From Acidobacteriota bacterium (lineage in GTDB: Bacteria > Acidobacteriota > Terriglobia > Terriglobales > Acidobacteriaceae), in NCBI GenBank assembly GCA_021779935.1, contig JAJXZT010000071.1:1-64000 (forward strand): DNA of 64,000 nt, read 5' to 3'. A model generated the notes under the pieces. That model made no database searches. It had not been told where the DNA came from and saw only the letters and a program-made list of their open reading frames with translations. Below are positions 7,356 to 16,641 of the stretch, one piece after another (the first letter of the stretch is position 1; each line of letters starts with the position of its first letter). The translations under genes and the position numbers were made by a program.

Positions 7356-9539
7356 TTACTTACCGAGCAAGAAGATCCTTAAAGCATGTATGGGCGCCAG
7401 GTAATACCAGGTAAGCCCTATCAATCCGAATACCATGACGAGCGCGTACCACTGCACAAGTCCCCACTGCACCAGCCGCACGGGGTACGACAGAACTCGC
7501 GCGACGATGGCGGGACCATTTACGCCGATGCCGTCAATGATCCACTTGTCCCACCAGTTGGAGACGGTGCCGGTGAACTTGGTAAACCAACCCGCGCCGT
7601 TGACGCCGCCATCAATGACGTTGGCGTCAAACTCCCACAGCGCGTCGCCAAGGCCTTGCGCGCCGAGACGCACTCCGCCCAGCTTGCGACGGCCGGTGAA
7701 GAGGTAGTCGTACAACTCATCTACGTAAAACTTGTTGAGCAATGTGCGATAGACCGGAGGAGCGGCCACATTGATCGGCTCGGGATAATCCTTCCCTGCC
7801 TTGCTGTAAGAACGCTTGGCGACGTACCAACCGAGACCAGCGGCTCCCACCGAGAGGAACATGAGGAGGTATTCGCTGCCGTGGCTCTCCCCTTCCGGCT
7901 TCTGTTCTTGCTGCGCGGGAGCGAGGGCTTCGGCGCCGGCTGCCGGGATTGCTTCCGCGGAAACAGTCTCATGCATGGCAAAGACCGGTTCCAGGAATCG
8001 GCCAATGCGGTCCGAACCGCCGAGTGCGGACGGAACACCGAGGAAGCCTGAAAACACCGCGCAGATAGCCAGGATGACGAGCGGAATGGTCATCGACTTG
8101 GGAGATTCGTGAACGTGGTGCTCGACCTCGTGTGACATACGGCTCTCGCCGTAGAAGGTGAGGAAAACAAGGCGGAACATGTAGAACGCGGTCAGAATCG
8201 CGGTGAGGTAGCCGATGCCCCAGAGGACGCGGAAGGCGCCAGCATGGCTGGACCAGGTCTGCCAGAGGATCTCGTCCTTGGAGAAGAATCCGGCGAAGGG
8301 CGGAATGCCTGCGATGGCCAGCGTGCCAATCAGCATGGTTCCAAACGTGACGGGAATTTTCTTCCCGAGCTTGCCCATCCAGCGCATATCCTGCTCGCCG
8401 CTCATGGCGTGAATCACCGAGCCGGAACCGAGGAAGAGCAGCGCCTTGAAGAACGCGTGCGTGAGTACGTGGAAAACGCCGGCGGCAAATGCTCCTACGC
8501 CGAGGGCGAGGAACATGTAGCCGAGCTGCGACACGGTCGAGTAGGCCAGCACGCGCTTGATGTCGTTCTGCACAAGACCGATCAAGGCGGCAAAGAGCGC
8601 CGTCATCGCACCGACCACGGCCACGACCATCATGGAGTCGGGCGCAAGCTGGAAGAGAGCGTTGGAGCGGCAGACCATGTAAACACCAGCAGTGACCATG
8701 GTTGCGGCGTGGATGAGTGCGGAAACCGGGGTCGGACCTTCCATGGCATCCGGCAGCCAGACATAGAGAGGAAGCTGCGCGGACTTGCCGCAAGCGCCAA
8801 GGAAGAGCAGCAAGGTGGCGGCTGTTATATACGGATTGCCCATCAGGTGCGCGGCGTTCGTCCGGGCAAACTCGGTGACCGATGTAAAGTTGGAGGTACC
8901 GACCACCCAGAAAATCATGAACGTCCCAAGCAATACGCCCGCGTCACCAATGCGGTTGACGATGAACGCCTTGTTGGCCGCAGTGGACGCCGAATGCTTG
9001 TGGAAGTAGAAGCCGATCAACAGGTACGAGCACAGGCCGACGCCTTCCCATCCAACGAACATCATGACGTAGTTGTTGGCGAGAATCAGGGTCAGCATGG
9101 AGAACATGAAGAGATTCATGTAGCCGAAGAAGCGGTAGTACCCTCCATCGTGCTTCATGTACCCAGTGCTGTAGATGTGGATGAGCATGCCGACGCCGGT
9201 GACGAAGAGCAGCCAGACGCTCGACAACGGATCCAGAAGGAATCCGACGTTCACCTTGAACTCGGCGAGATGACCGCCCTGCATCGGGAAGAGGAGCTTG
9301 CCGGAGTCGCTGCCGAGCCAGGTGTACATCACCTTTTCGAAGAATGGCTGCCCGCTGTGCACGAACTGCCAGACCGCCATGCACGCCCAGGCGAACGCCA
9401 CTACCACGAGGCCGACGCAGATGCTGTTGACCCACGTCTTGTCATGCTCATCGTCGAGCTTGCGGCCGAAAAAAAACATTACGGTCGCGCCGAGCATGGG
9501 CAACAGAGGAATGATCCAAATGTGTTCCAGGAAGAACAT
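7356..9539 (-). CDS. nuoL: NADH-quinone oxidoreductase subunit L
   Basis: Distal proton-pumping subunit, 727 residues. It has the family's N-terminal helices, the WEGVGLCSYLLIGF loop, LPLYVWLPDAMEGPTPVSALIHAATMV, the DIKRVLAYSTVSQLGYM segment, and a C-terminal amphipathic lateral helix region ending in a last membrane helix (WYYLAPIHALRI). A polar insert of about 40 residues (EAIPAAGAEALAPAQQEQKP) precedes the lateral helix. The ATG at 9539 was preferred to a TTG two codons upstream. It lies 97 bp after nuoK, the longest gap between consecutive genes from nuoC to nuoN. Confidence 0.97.
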   Translation of the reverse strand: MFFLEHIWIIPLLPMLGATVMFFFGRKLDDEHDKTWVNSICVGLVVVAFAWACMAVWQFVHSGQPFFEKVMYTWLGSDSGKLLFPMQGGHLAEFKVNVGFLLDPLSSVWLLFVTGVGMLIHIYSTGYMKHDGGYYRFFGYMNLFMFSMLTLILANNYVMMFVGWEGVGLCSYLLIGFYFHKHSASTAANKAFIVNRIGDAGVLLGTFMIFWVVGTSNFTSVTEFARTNAAHLMGNPYITAATLLLFLGACGKSAQLPLYVWLPDAMEGPTPVSALIHAATMVTAGVYMVCRSNALFQLAPDSMMVVAVVGAMTALFAALIGLVQNDIKRVLAYSTVSQLGYMFLALGVGAFAAGVFHVLTHAFFKALLFLGSGSVIHAMSGEQDMRWMGKLGKKIPVTFGTMLIGTLAIAGIPPFAGFFSKDEILWQTWSSHAGAFRVLWGIGYLTAILTAFYMFRLVFLTFYGESRMSHEVEHHVHESPKSMTIPLVILAICAVFSGFLGVPSALGGSDRIGRFLEPVFAMHETVSAEAIPAAGAEALAPAQQEQKPEGESHGSEYLLMFLSVGAAGLGWYVAKRSYSKAGKDYPEPINVAAPPVYRTLLNKFYVDELYDYLFTGRRKLGGVRLGAQGLGDALWEFDANVIDGGVNGAGWFTKFTGTVSNWWDKWIIDGIGVNGPAIVARVLSYPVRLVQWGLVQWYALVMVFGLIGLTWYYLAPIHALRIFLLGK

Positions 9540-9550
9540 TGTCAAAACCA

Positions 9551-9574
9551 GTCGTCAGTCATCGGTCGTCAGTC
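9551..9574. repeat. Short direct repeat between nuoK and nuoL
   Basis: The 10-mer GTCGTCAGTC occurs at 9551-9560 and again at 9565-9574, separated by ATCG, so the period is 14 bp. It lies in the only sizeable gap inside the nuoC-N run. No stem-loop or promoter shape is evident. Confidence 0.5.
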
Positions 9575-9636
9575 GCTAGTGCTTTCTGACACCGGGTTCG
9601 AATTCGTTCCAGAGCCCGCCAAAAGAACGGCTTGCG

Positions 9637-9942
9637 TTACCACTTCAACAAATCGACCTCATCCATGTTCACGGTCTCCTTGTTACGGAAGAACGCGATG
9701 AGGATACCGAGGGCGATTGCGGCTTCAGCCGCGGCGTCGGCGATGATGAAGATCGCAAACACCTGGCCGTGGAGGTTGTAGAGCCGCGAGAACGCCACCA
9801 GGTTCAGGTTGACTGCGTTCAGGATCAGCTCAATCGACATCAGGATGATGATGACGTTTCTCCGGGTCAGCACCCCGATCACGCCGGTCAGGAACAGTGC
9901 CGCAGCCACCACCAGGTAATGCAATGTCGTGATCTCGGCCAT
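9637..9942 (-). CDS. nuoK: NADH-quinone oxidoreductase subunit K
   Basis: Small membrane subunit of complex I, 101 residues with three helices. The two conserved membrane glutamates are seen in [14 protein letters not shown] and [18 protein letters not shown]. The ATG at 9942 starts one base after the nuoJ stop, so translation is coupled. Confidence 0.97.
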   Translation of the reverse strand: MAEITTLHYLVVAAALFLTGVIGVLTRRNVIIILMSIELILNAVNLNLVAFSRLYNLHGQVFAIFIIADAAAEAAIALGILIAFFRNKETVNMDEVDLLKW

Positions 9943-9943
9943 C

Positions 9944-10453
9944 TCACACCCTCTTCTTCGCCATGACCACCGCTCCGACGATCGCCACCAGCAAGAGCAA
10001 GGAAGCGAGTTCGAAGGGCATCAGGTAATCGCGATACAGGAGCAGGCCAATGACCTGCGTGTTCGTATTTTCAGGAAAATTCGTAACCGTCTGCGGGAAG
10101 ACCGAACGGCCTTTCTCGAAGATGAAAATAAGCAGCGCGCCGAGAGTCAGCACGGCGATGAGCGCGACCTGCCACTGCTTGTTGAAGCGCTCCTCAAGCT
10201 GGGCCTTTTCCAGGTTCACCAACATGATGACGAACAGGAAGAGGACCATGATGCCGCCGGCGTAAAGCACGATCTGCACGGCCGCCACGAATGGCGCGTA
10301 GAGCATCAGGTAGAGACCGGCGAGCGAAAGCAGCGTGGTAATGAGCGCGAGGGCCGAGTGAACCGGGCTCTTGCGGGTGATAACCACGATGGCGCTGACG
10401 ACGGCGATGATCGACAGAAAGTAGAAGAAGAATGTTGTGGCTACCGGCATCAT
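9944..10453 (-). CDS. nuoJ: NADH-quinone oxidoreductase subunit J
   Basis: Membrane subunit J, 169 residues with five helices, including the family signature [21 protein letters not shown] (about residues 60-80). The frame is open further upstream, but that part runs antisense-like inside nuoI; the true start is the ATG at 10453, which overlaps the nuoI stop as ATGA. The C-terminal helix ends [14 protein letters not shown] as in homologues. Confidence 0.96.
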   Translation of the reverse strand: MMPVATTFFFYFLSIIAVVSAIVVITRKSPVHSALALITTLLSLAGLYLMLYAPFVAAVQIVLYAGGIMVLFLFVIMLVNLEKAQLEERFNKQWQVALIAVLTLGALLIFIFEKGRSVFPQTVTNFPENTNTQVIGLLLYRDYLMPFELASLLLLVAIVGAVVMAKKRV

Positions 10454-10911
10454 CGCGCGTACTCCGTTGGCTCGGGGCCCTTCTCCAGACGAACGCGGTC
10501 GAGGGTCATGCCTTCGCGGCTGTAGAGCGCCATCTCGTAATCCTGCGAGAGCTCGATGCAGTCGGTGGGACACGATTCCTGGCAGAGTCCGCAGAACATG
10601 CAGCGACTGACGTCGTAGGTGTACGAGGTCATGTACTTCTTCTTGGTCACCGGATCGCGGTCGCTGGTCACGGTGATCAGCTTTTCCGGACAAGCCAGCG
10701 CGCAGGCTCCGCAGCCGTTGCAAAGCGACTCGCCGGTGTCGGGATTGACCGCCATGCGCGGTTGTCCGCGATAACGTTCGGCAATCCAGGGACGCTCCAG
10801 CGGATATTGCTCCGTGATCAGCTCGTCCGGATGCTGCGAACGGAAGGTGACCGAGAGTCCCTTGATAAGATCAACCAGAAAAATTTTGCGAAGCAGAGGA
10901 GCGACGCTCAC
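10450..10911 (-). CDS. nuoI: NADH-quinone oxidoreductase subunit I (2x 4Fe-4S)
   Basis: Peripheral-arm subunit carrying clusters N6a and N6b, 153 residues. Two ferredoxin motifs are complete: C64-C67-C70-C74 (CNGCGACALACP) and C104-C107-C110-C114 (CMFCGLCQESCP). The GTG start at 10911 overlaps the nuoH stop (GTGA). NuoI passes electrons to NuoB/NuoD; NuoB is not encoded here. Confidence 0.97.
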   Translation of the reverse strand: MSVAPLLRKIFLVDLIKGLSVTFRSQHPDELITEQYPLERPWIAERYRGQPRMAVNPDTGESLCNGCGACALACPEKLITVTSDRDPVTKKKYMTSYTYDVSRCMFCGLCQESCPTDCIELSQDYEMALYSREGMTLDRVRLEKGPEPTEYAR

Positions 10912-12188
10912 CGCAACACCCCCATCAGGACCGTGGAAAGGTCCTGGCGAATACCGACCAGCGCCGTAAGGATGAGTACCGCGAGAGAAACCGGCAGCAA
11001 CACCTTCCAGCCTAATTTCATCAACTGGTCAAAGCGGTAACGCGGGAATGTGCCGCGATACCAGATGTAGAGATACATGAAGGCCGCGACTTTCGCGGCA
11101 AACCAGAAAATATCCTGAACGCGCTCGCGCACGCCCGGAAGGAAAAGCACCACGGCGATCAGTGCGATGACTCCGCCGAAGAGCCAGAGGCCGATGGTCT
11201 GCACCTTCATCTGCGGAATCTTGGGCATGCGAGCCGCGCCGATGAGGCACATCAACGCCATGCCGGCGAAGATCAGACCCGGGAAGAGCGAGAACGCGAG
11301 ATCCCAGGAGTGGCCGCTGAGAAGATTGGGGAAAGGACGGAGATAACCGCCCAGCCAGAGGGTGACGGCAACGGAGCTGATACCGATCATCGCCGCGTAT
11401 TCGGCGAGGAAGAACAACGACCAGCGGAAGCCACTGTACTCGGTATGGAAGCCAGCAACCAGTTCGCTCTCAGCTTCAGGAAGATCGAAGGGAGCGCGAT
11501 TGGTTTCGGCGATCATGGCAATGGCAAAGATGAGAAAGGCGATCAGGCCGAGCGGGAACATCGAGAAGATGTACCAGCGTCCGGCAGCCTTCTGCGCTTC
11601 GACGATGCCGATCATGCTCAGCGTGCCGGTGCCGGTCGAGTTCAGGCTGGTCATGAGCACGGCGGAGACAATGGCAAGGCCCATGGCGACTTCGTACGAA
11701 ACCATCTGCGCACTGGAGCGCAAGGCGCCCATCAGCGGGTAGTGGGAGTTCGAGGACCAGCCGGCCATGATGACGCCGAGAACGCTGAGGCTGGAGACAC
11801 CGAGGACGAACAGGATGCCAATGTTCATGTCGGTGACGGCGTGAGTCCTGCCGAAGGGCAGCACGACGTAGTTCAGGAAGGCGATCATCATGACCCATAC
11901 GGGCGCGAACCAGAACACAACCTTGTCGGCTTCGTCGGGGAGGATGTCTTCCTTGGTGAGCAGCTTCAGGGCGTCGGCAATGGGTTGCAAGAGGCCGTGC
12001 GGACCAACGCGCATGGGGCCGAGGCGCACTTGCATGTGCGCCAGAATCTTGCGCTCGAGCCAGGTCATGAGCATGACCGCGACCGAGGCCACCGCGAAGA
12101 TGATGAGGATGTAAATGACGGCCCAGAGGTAACTCCCATACTCACCGGGAGTCACGCTGGAATGCAGGTAATCCAAAAACGGGCGCAT
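10908..12188 (-). CDS. nuoH: NADH-quinone oxidoreductase subunit H
   Basis: Membrane subunit forming the quinone chamber with NuoB and NuoD, 426 residues, eight or more helices. The family loops WLERKILAHMQVRLGPMRVG and ETNRAPFDLPEAESELVAGF are intact, as is YEVAMGLA. ATG at 12188 overlaps the nuoD TAA by one base (TAATG). The protein is about 100 residues longer than the E. coli subunit; the extra length is spread over loops between GTLSMIGIVEAQKAAGRW and WLGGYLRPFPNLL and at the C-terminus. Confidence 0.97.
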   Translation of the reverse strand: MRPFLDYLHSSVTPGEYGSYLWAVIYILIIFAVASVAVMLMTWLERKILAHMQVRLGPMRVGPHGLLQPIADALKLLTKEDILPDEADKVVFWFAPVWVMMIAFLNYVVLPFGRTHAVTDMNIGILFVLGVSSLSVLGVIMAGWSSNSHYPLMGALRSSAQMVSYEVAMGLAIVSAVLMTSLNSTGTGTLSMIGIVEAQKAAGRWYIFSMFPLGLIAFLIFAIAMIAETNRAPFDLPEAESELVAGFHTEYSGFRWSLFFLAEYAAMIGISSVAVTLWLGGYLRPFPNLLSGHSWDLAFSLFPGLIFAGMALMCLIGAARMPKIPQMKVQTIGLWLFGGVIALIAVVLFLPGVRERVQDIFWFAAKVAAFMYLYIWYRGTFPRYRFDQLMKLGWKVLLPVSLAVLILTALVGIRQDLSTVLMGVLR

Positions 12189-13339
12189 TAGCGGTCCACC
12201 TCGCCCAGCACGATATCGAGCGTCCCGATGACGGCCACGACGTCGGCAACCAGCCGTCCGCGGACCATGACATCGAGCGCCTGCAAGTTAACGAATGACG
12301 GCGGACGCACACGAACCCGGTAAGGCTGCGTGGAGCCATCGCTCACGATGTAGTAACCGAGTTCGCCCTTGGGCGCCTCGATGGAGTGGTAAACCTCACC
12401 CACCGGAGGCTTGAGCACCTTGGGAACCTTGGCCATGATGGGGCCTTCGGGAAGTCCAGCAACGGCCTGGCGGATGATGCGCAGGGACTGCCGCATCTCC
12501 TGAATGCGAACTACGTACCGGTCGAAGGTATCGCCGGTGAGGCCGATGGGAATTTCGAAATCGAAGTCCTTGTAGGAGCAGTAGGGCTGTGCTTTGCGGA
12601 GATCCCAGCGGACGCCGCTGCCACGCAGCACAGGGCCGGTTACGCCAAGAGCGATTGCGTCCTCGGCGGAGAGGATGCCGACACCCTTGGTGCGCTCCAC
12701 CCAGATGCGGTTGGTGGTCAGAAGTTCCTCGTACTCGTCGAGACGGGGGTCCTGGGCATCGCAGAAGGCAAGCACTTCCCTGTCGAAGCCTTCGTAGGCG
12801 TCATACTGGCATCCACCGATGCGGAAGGCATGGGTGGTGAGACGCGCGCCGCAATACTTCTCGAAGATCTTGAGGATCTCTTCGCGCTCGCGGAAGGTAT
12901 AGAAAAGCGGCGTGATGGCGCCTATGTCGAGGGCGTGGGTGCCAAGCCAAACCTGGTGACTGGCAAGCCGGTTGAGCTCCGTAAGAATGACGCGAAGGTA
13001 CTCGGCGCGCTTGGGAACTTCAGCGCTGATCAGCTTTTCGACGGCTCCGCAGTAGCCGAGACCGTTGGAAACGGCCGCGACGTAATCCATGCGATCGACG
13101 TAGGGGTTGAACTGCGCGTAGGTACGGTTCTCGGCAATCTTCTCGACGCCGCGATGGAGGTATCCGATGACACACTCGGTGCCGAGGACCTTTTCGCCGT
13201 CGAGCTTGAGGATGACGCGGAGCACGCCGTGGGTGGACGGGTGCTGCGGTCCCATGTTCAACACCATCTCGGTCGAGTCGAGGAAAGTCTTGCCGGGAGC
13301 TTCCACGGGTGCGTCGTCGTAAAAATTGGAATTACTCAT
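12188..13339 (-). CDS. nuoD: NADH-quinone oxidoreductase subunit D
   Basis: 49-kDa-type subunit lining the quinone site, 383 residues. Features: [14 protein letters not shown] (the quinone-site His), [26 protein letters not shown] and the C-terminal DIVLGEVDR. Start ATG at 13339 (MSNSNFYDD) overlaps the nuoC stop (ATGA). nuoC and nuoD are separate genes here rather than fused. Confidence 0.97.
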   Translation of the reverse strand: MSNSNFYDDAPVEAPGKTFLDSTEMVLNMGPQHPSTHGVLRVILKLDGEKVLGTECVIGYLHRGVEKIAENRTYAQFNPYVDRMDYVAAVSNGLGYCGAVEKLISAEVPKRAEYLRVILTELNRLASHQVWLGTHALDIGAITPLFYTFREREEILKIFEKYCGARLTTHAFRIGGCQYDAYEGFDREVLAFCDAQDPRLDEYEELLTTNRIWVERTKGVGILSAEDAIALGVTGPVLRGSGVRWDLRKAQPYCSYKDFDFEIPIGLTGDTFDRYVVRIQEMRQSLRIIRQAVAGLPEGPIMAKVPKVLKPPVGEVYHSIEAPKGELGYYIVSDGSTQPYRVRVRPPSFVNLQALDVMVRGRLVADVVAVIGTLDIVLGEVDR

Positions 13340-14040
13340 TGCGCACTCTCGATCCCGAGGTTCTTGTGAACCCACTCAGTGTCCTGTTGCAGAATGCCGT
13401 GGTCCTTGCGCAAGGGGAACCCGCTCCAGTCCTCGGGCAGGAGGATGCGACGGAGATCAGGATGGCCGGCAAACTTGACGCCAAACATGTCGTAAGCCTC
13501 GCGCTCCAGCCAGTTGGCGGTGGTCCACAGGGAACAGACGCTCTGCACGTCTTCGCCGTCCTTGATGGAGGTCTTCACGCGGACGCGGATGTTCTGGCTG
13601 AACGAGTAGAGAATCCAGACGATCTCGAATTGCTCTTCGCGCGCCGGGTAGTGGACGCAGGTGAGGTCGACCAAGTAGTCGAACTTCTCGTCGTCGCGCA
13701 TTAGGCGGAGGATATCGTGTGCGATCGACTTGTCGACCACGAGATACGGCTGGCCGACATAGGTAACGGCCTCACGAATTCCGGACCCATACGTCTGCTT
13801 CAACTGGGCCGTCAGCTCGCACTCCCAGGGCTGCGGCGTTGGGGCCGCTGGGCGGGCAGGTGGCTTGGGGGCCGCCGCTGGCGCCGGCGCCGGTTTGGCG
13901 GCCGCCGACGGCGCTGCCGGAGCAGGCGCGGCGGGCGCTGCTGAAGTTGACTCTGCCGGAGATGAACCCGCGCCGGATGCGGCTTTCGGGCTCTCCTGCC
14001 CCGGGGCAGGACTCTGGCTATCTTTCGTCTCGTCGGGCAT
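13336..14040 (-). CDS. nuoC: NADH-quinone oxidoreductase subunit C with Ala/Pro-rich N-terminus
   Basis: 30-kDa-type peripheral subunit, 234 residues. Residues about 75-225 hold the complex I 30-kDa fold, with signature [24 protein letters not shown] and [11 protein letters not shown]. Unusual: residues 1-70 are almost only Ala, Pro, Ser and Lys (for example [20 protein letters not shown]), a disordered linker not needed for the fold. The ATG at 14040 has a weak GGGACAAC upstream. A pair of Crp/Fnr-type palindromes lies 75-110 bp upstream, in the gap where nuoB would normally be, which suggests a separate promoter for nuoC onward. Confidence 0.95.
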   Translation of the reverse strand: MPDETKDSQSPAPGQESPKAASGAGSSPAESTSAAPAAPAPAAPSAAAKPAPAPAAAPKPPARPAAPTPQPWECELTAQLKQTYGSGIREAVTYVGQPYLVVDKSIAHDILRLMRDDEKFDYLVDLTCVHYPAREEQFEIVWILYSFSQNIRVRVKTSIKDGEDVQSVCSLWTTANWLEREAYDMFGVKFAGHPDLRRILLPEDWSGFPLRKDHGILQQDTEWVHKNLGIESAQ

Positions 14041-14346
14041 TTGGTTGTCCCTTACCGATCACGAGGTAGGTTTGTTTAACCCACATTTATAAATAAGCGA
14101 TGCACATACCGGAACTGACACGGGTCACGTCAAACTGTGACAATAATCACATCGGGAAATTTCCCTGTTTTTGACCGCGTCCCAGCCCGGTAATCCCGCG
14201 CTTCGCCACAAGGAAGGATCGCTGTGCCACGCACTGGCGGGCGTCACGATCGCTACACAAAGATCACTTCTCTGCCCCGCGGCGACCAGGGCCGCCAAGG
14301 GAGCAGCAGTCCGGCACTCAGGCCGGGAGTGCGTCACGGAGCGGAA
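14041..14346. other. Gap between nuoA and nuoC with no nuoB
   Basis: In most bacteria nuoB fills this place. No frame on either strand shows NuoB motifs (no paired cysteines of cluster N2). The gap contains a tandem pair of GTGA-N6-TCAC palindromes at 14115-14150, so it looks like a promoter region for nuoC-N rather than a decayed gene. Confidence 0.7.
14115..14150 (-). promoter_or_regulatory. Tandem Crp/Fnr-type operators upstream of nuoC
   Basis: Two 14-bp palindromes, CTGACACGGGTCAC (14115-14128, one mismatch) and GTGACAATAATCAC (14137-14150, perfect GTGA-N6-TCAC; extends to TGTGA-N6-TCACA). Centres are 22 bp apart and lie 81 and 103 bp before the nuoC ATG. Confidence 0.65.
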
Positions 14347-14703
14347 CTAAATCCACTCGAGGGCGCCCTTCTTCCAAATCCAGATGTACCCTACGATCAG
14401 GATGCCAAGGAAGACCATCATTTCCACGAACCCGAAAAGGCCCAGCAGCTTGAACTGCACGGCCCAGGGGAAGAGGAAAACCGTTTCCACATCGAAGACC
14501 ACGAAAAGGATGGCAACGATGTAGAAACGCACGGTGTACCGTTTGCGGGCGCTGTCCACGGGGTCAATGCCGCACTCATACGGCATCAACTTCACCTTGT
14601 CCGGGTTATTCGGACGGATGAGCGACGCGACCAAGACGGTCCCGGCACCGATCAGAAAAGCTATGAGCAGAAAGATGAAGATTGGAACGTAATTTTGCGG
14701 CAT
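14347..14703 (-). CDS. nuoA: NADH-quinone oxidoreductase subunit A
   Basis: Small membrane subunit of complex I, 118 residues, three helices. The conserved loop KLMPYECGIDPVDSARKRY carries the cysteine that reports the active/deactive state in homologues, followed by RFYIVAILFVVFDVETVFLFPWA. ATG at 14703 is preceded by GAGGAG, so an ATG-like start at 14790 is not needed. It is divergent from lysS and 306 bp from nuoC. Confidence 0.96.
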   Translation of the reverse strand: MPQNYVPIFIFLLIAFLIGAGTVLVASLIRPNNPDKVKLMPYECGIDPVDSARKRYTVRFYIVAILFVVFDVETVFLFPWAVQFKLLGLFGFVEMMVFLGILIVGYIWIWKKGALEWI

Positions 14704-14871
14704 GGACTCCTCGCCCGGTGAACGGCAAACAGACAGCACCATCCGGCACTGCTTCCGGAAATCGCCGAATACTAGCTCCGATGGCGGCACGAATCAACAG
14801 CGACGTTCTATATAATTCTTGTTTCGGCCGCCCGGGCTACTTCTTATATATCGAAAGATGACGCACTTGCC

Positions 14872-14887
14872 TGTGAGCCACGTCACA
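14872..14887. promoter_or_regulatory. Crp/Fnr-type operator between nuoA and lysS
   Basis: TGTGAGCCACGTCACA is a perfect TGTGA-N6-TCACA palindrome. Its centre is 176 bp before nuoA (-) and 122 bp before lysS (+). No second copy lies at 22 bp. Complex I is the more natural target, but the site could serve either gene. Confidence 0.5.
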
Positions 14888-15001
14888 TGTGGATTGTAGC
14901 TTGTGCGGAACGGAAGGTCCGCCGCGGACGGGCTTTATGGCGCCGAATGAGGATTCCGGAGATACGGGACCAACCCCTCTCCGCAAAGGAAAAACCAGAC
15001 C

Positions 15002-16552
15002 GTGTCTCTTGATCAGAAAATCTACGAGCAGCGTAAAGACAAACTGAAGCAGATTGAGGCCCTTGGCCAGCCGGCTTACCCATACAAGTACGACGCCACG
15101 CACTTCATTCCGGACGTGCTGGCGAAATATTCCGAGACCCCGGCTGAGCAGTTGGAAAACCCGCGCGTGGAGATGCGCGTTGCCGGACGCATCATGGCGG
15201 TTCGCCTGATGGGAAAGGCCGGGTTCTGCCACTTGCAGCAGGGCGGTAAGCGGTTGCAGATCTACGTCAAGAAAGACGCGGTAGGCGAAAAGGGATTCGA
15301 GCTCTTCCGGTTGCTCGATATCGGCGATCACATTGGCGTGCGTGGATATCTTTTCCGCACGCGCACAAACGAACTGACGGTGCACGTCGACGAAATCACC
15401 TTCCTGGCCAAGGACCTGCTGCCGCTGCCGGAAAAGTGGCACGGATTGCAGGATGTGGAGCTGCGCTATCGCCAGCGCTATGTTGACATGACGATGAACC
15501 CGGAAGTCCGCGAGGTGTTCGTTAAGCGGGCAAAGATCGTGCAGTCGATCCGGCGTTACTTCGATGAGCGAAATTTTGTGGAGGTGGAGACGCCGATGAT
15601 GCAGCCGCTGGCCGGAGGCGCGGCGGCACGGCCGTTTGTCACGCACCACAACACGCTCGACATGGACCTCTACCTGCGCATTGCACCGGAGCTTTACCTG
15701 AAACGGCTGGTGGTCGGCGGACTGGAACGCGTCTACGAGATCAATCGCAACTTCCGCAATGAGGGCATCTCGACGCACCACAACCCGGAGTTCACGATGC
15801 TGGAGTTCTACCAGGCTTACGCGGATTACCACGACCTGATGACGCTAAGCGAAGAACTGCTGAAGCAGGTGGCGCTCGATGTAAACGGCACCACGATTTC
15901 CATGTTCGAGGGTCGCGAGATCGAATGGGGCAAGTTCCAGCGGCTTTCGATGCGCGAAGCGATCACCAAGTATTGGCCGGAAGAGGCAGGAGCGAAGCCG
16001 GAGATGGCGGAGTTCTCAGACCGTGCGAAGGTCGAGGACATGGTGAGGCGGCTGCAGAACGCCAAGGTCAGCATGCCTTACGATCCCAAGGAGCCCACGG
16101 GACGCGCCATTGCAGATATGTTCGAAGCAGTGGCGGAGGAACATCTGTGGGAGCCGACGATTCTTTACGACTTCCCGCTGGCCATCTCGCCGCTCTCGAA
16201 GAACAAGCGCGACGAACCGGAAGAGTGGGTGGAGCGCTTCGAGATTTACGTGGCGGGAATGGAGATCGGGAACGCGTTCAGCGAACTGAACGACCCGGAA
16301 GAGCAGCGGCGGCGCTTCGAACAGCAGCTTTCCGAGCGGGCGCGGGGCGATGAAGAGGCACACCAGATGGACGAGGATTACATCCGTGCGCTGTCGTATG
16401 GAATGCCGCCGACGGGAGGCGAAGGCATCGGAATAGATCGTGTTACGATGCTTTTGACCGGCTCGCCGTCGATCCGCGACGTGATCCTCTTCCCGCTGCT
16501 GCGGCCGGGCAAGCATGAAGAGGAAGAAGAAGGCGCGGAAGAACAGCAGTAA
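15002..16552 (+). CDS. lysS: Lysine--tRNA ligase (class II)
   Basis: Charges tRNA-Lys; 516 residues. An OB-fold anticodon-binding domain (about 55-150) is followed by the class II catalytic core: motif 2 [21 protein letters not shown] and motif 3 [21 protein letters not shown]. The [13 protein letters not shown] and [12 protein letters not shown] segments are typical of LysRS. The start is a GTG at 15002 after AAAGGAAAAA. The C-terminus has an acidic [11 protein letters not shown] tail beyond the core. It is divergent from nuoA. Confidence 0.97.
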   Translation: MSLDQKIYEQRKDKLKQIEALGQPAYPYKYDATHFIPDVLAKYSETPAEQLENPRVEMRVAGRIMAVRLMGKAGFCHLQQGGKRLQIYVKKDAVGEKGFELFRLLDIGDHIGVRGYLFRTRTNELTVHVDEITFLAKDLLPLPEKWHGLQDVELRYRQRYVDMTMNPEVREVFVKRAKIVQSIRRYFDERNFVEVETPMMQPLAGGAAARPFVTHHNTLDMDLYLRIAPELYLKRLVVGGLERVYEINRNFRNEGISTHHNPEFTMLEFYQAYADYHDLMTLSEELLKQVALDVNGTTISMFEGREIEWGKFQRLSMREAITKYWPEEAGAKPEMAEFSDRAKVEDMVRRLQNAKVSMPYDPKEPTGRAIADMFEAVAEEHLWEPTILYDFPLAISPLSKNKRDEPEEWVERFEIYVAGMEIGNAFSELNDPEEQRRRFEQQLSERARGDEEAHQMDEDYIRALSYGMPPTGGEGIGIDRVTMLLTGSPSIRDVILFPLLRPGKHEEEEEGAEEQQ

Positions 16553-16641
16553 GATTCTTTCGATCGCGCTCCAGGCGAAGATCTCCAACACAATCGGAAC
16601 GGCCATCCGGACGGAAGCCGATTCCGCGCAGACATCGGTCT

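Noticed and set aside
9592-9605. GGGTTCGAATTC looked like a tRNA T-loop
   Set aside because: Flanking bases do not form a T-stem or acceptor stem, and no anticodon arm is present.
14125-14337. Possible small gene or nuoB remnant between nuoA and nuoC
   Set aside because: No NuoB motif, no Shine-Dalgarno, and the frame runs over the operator pair.
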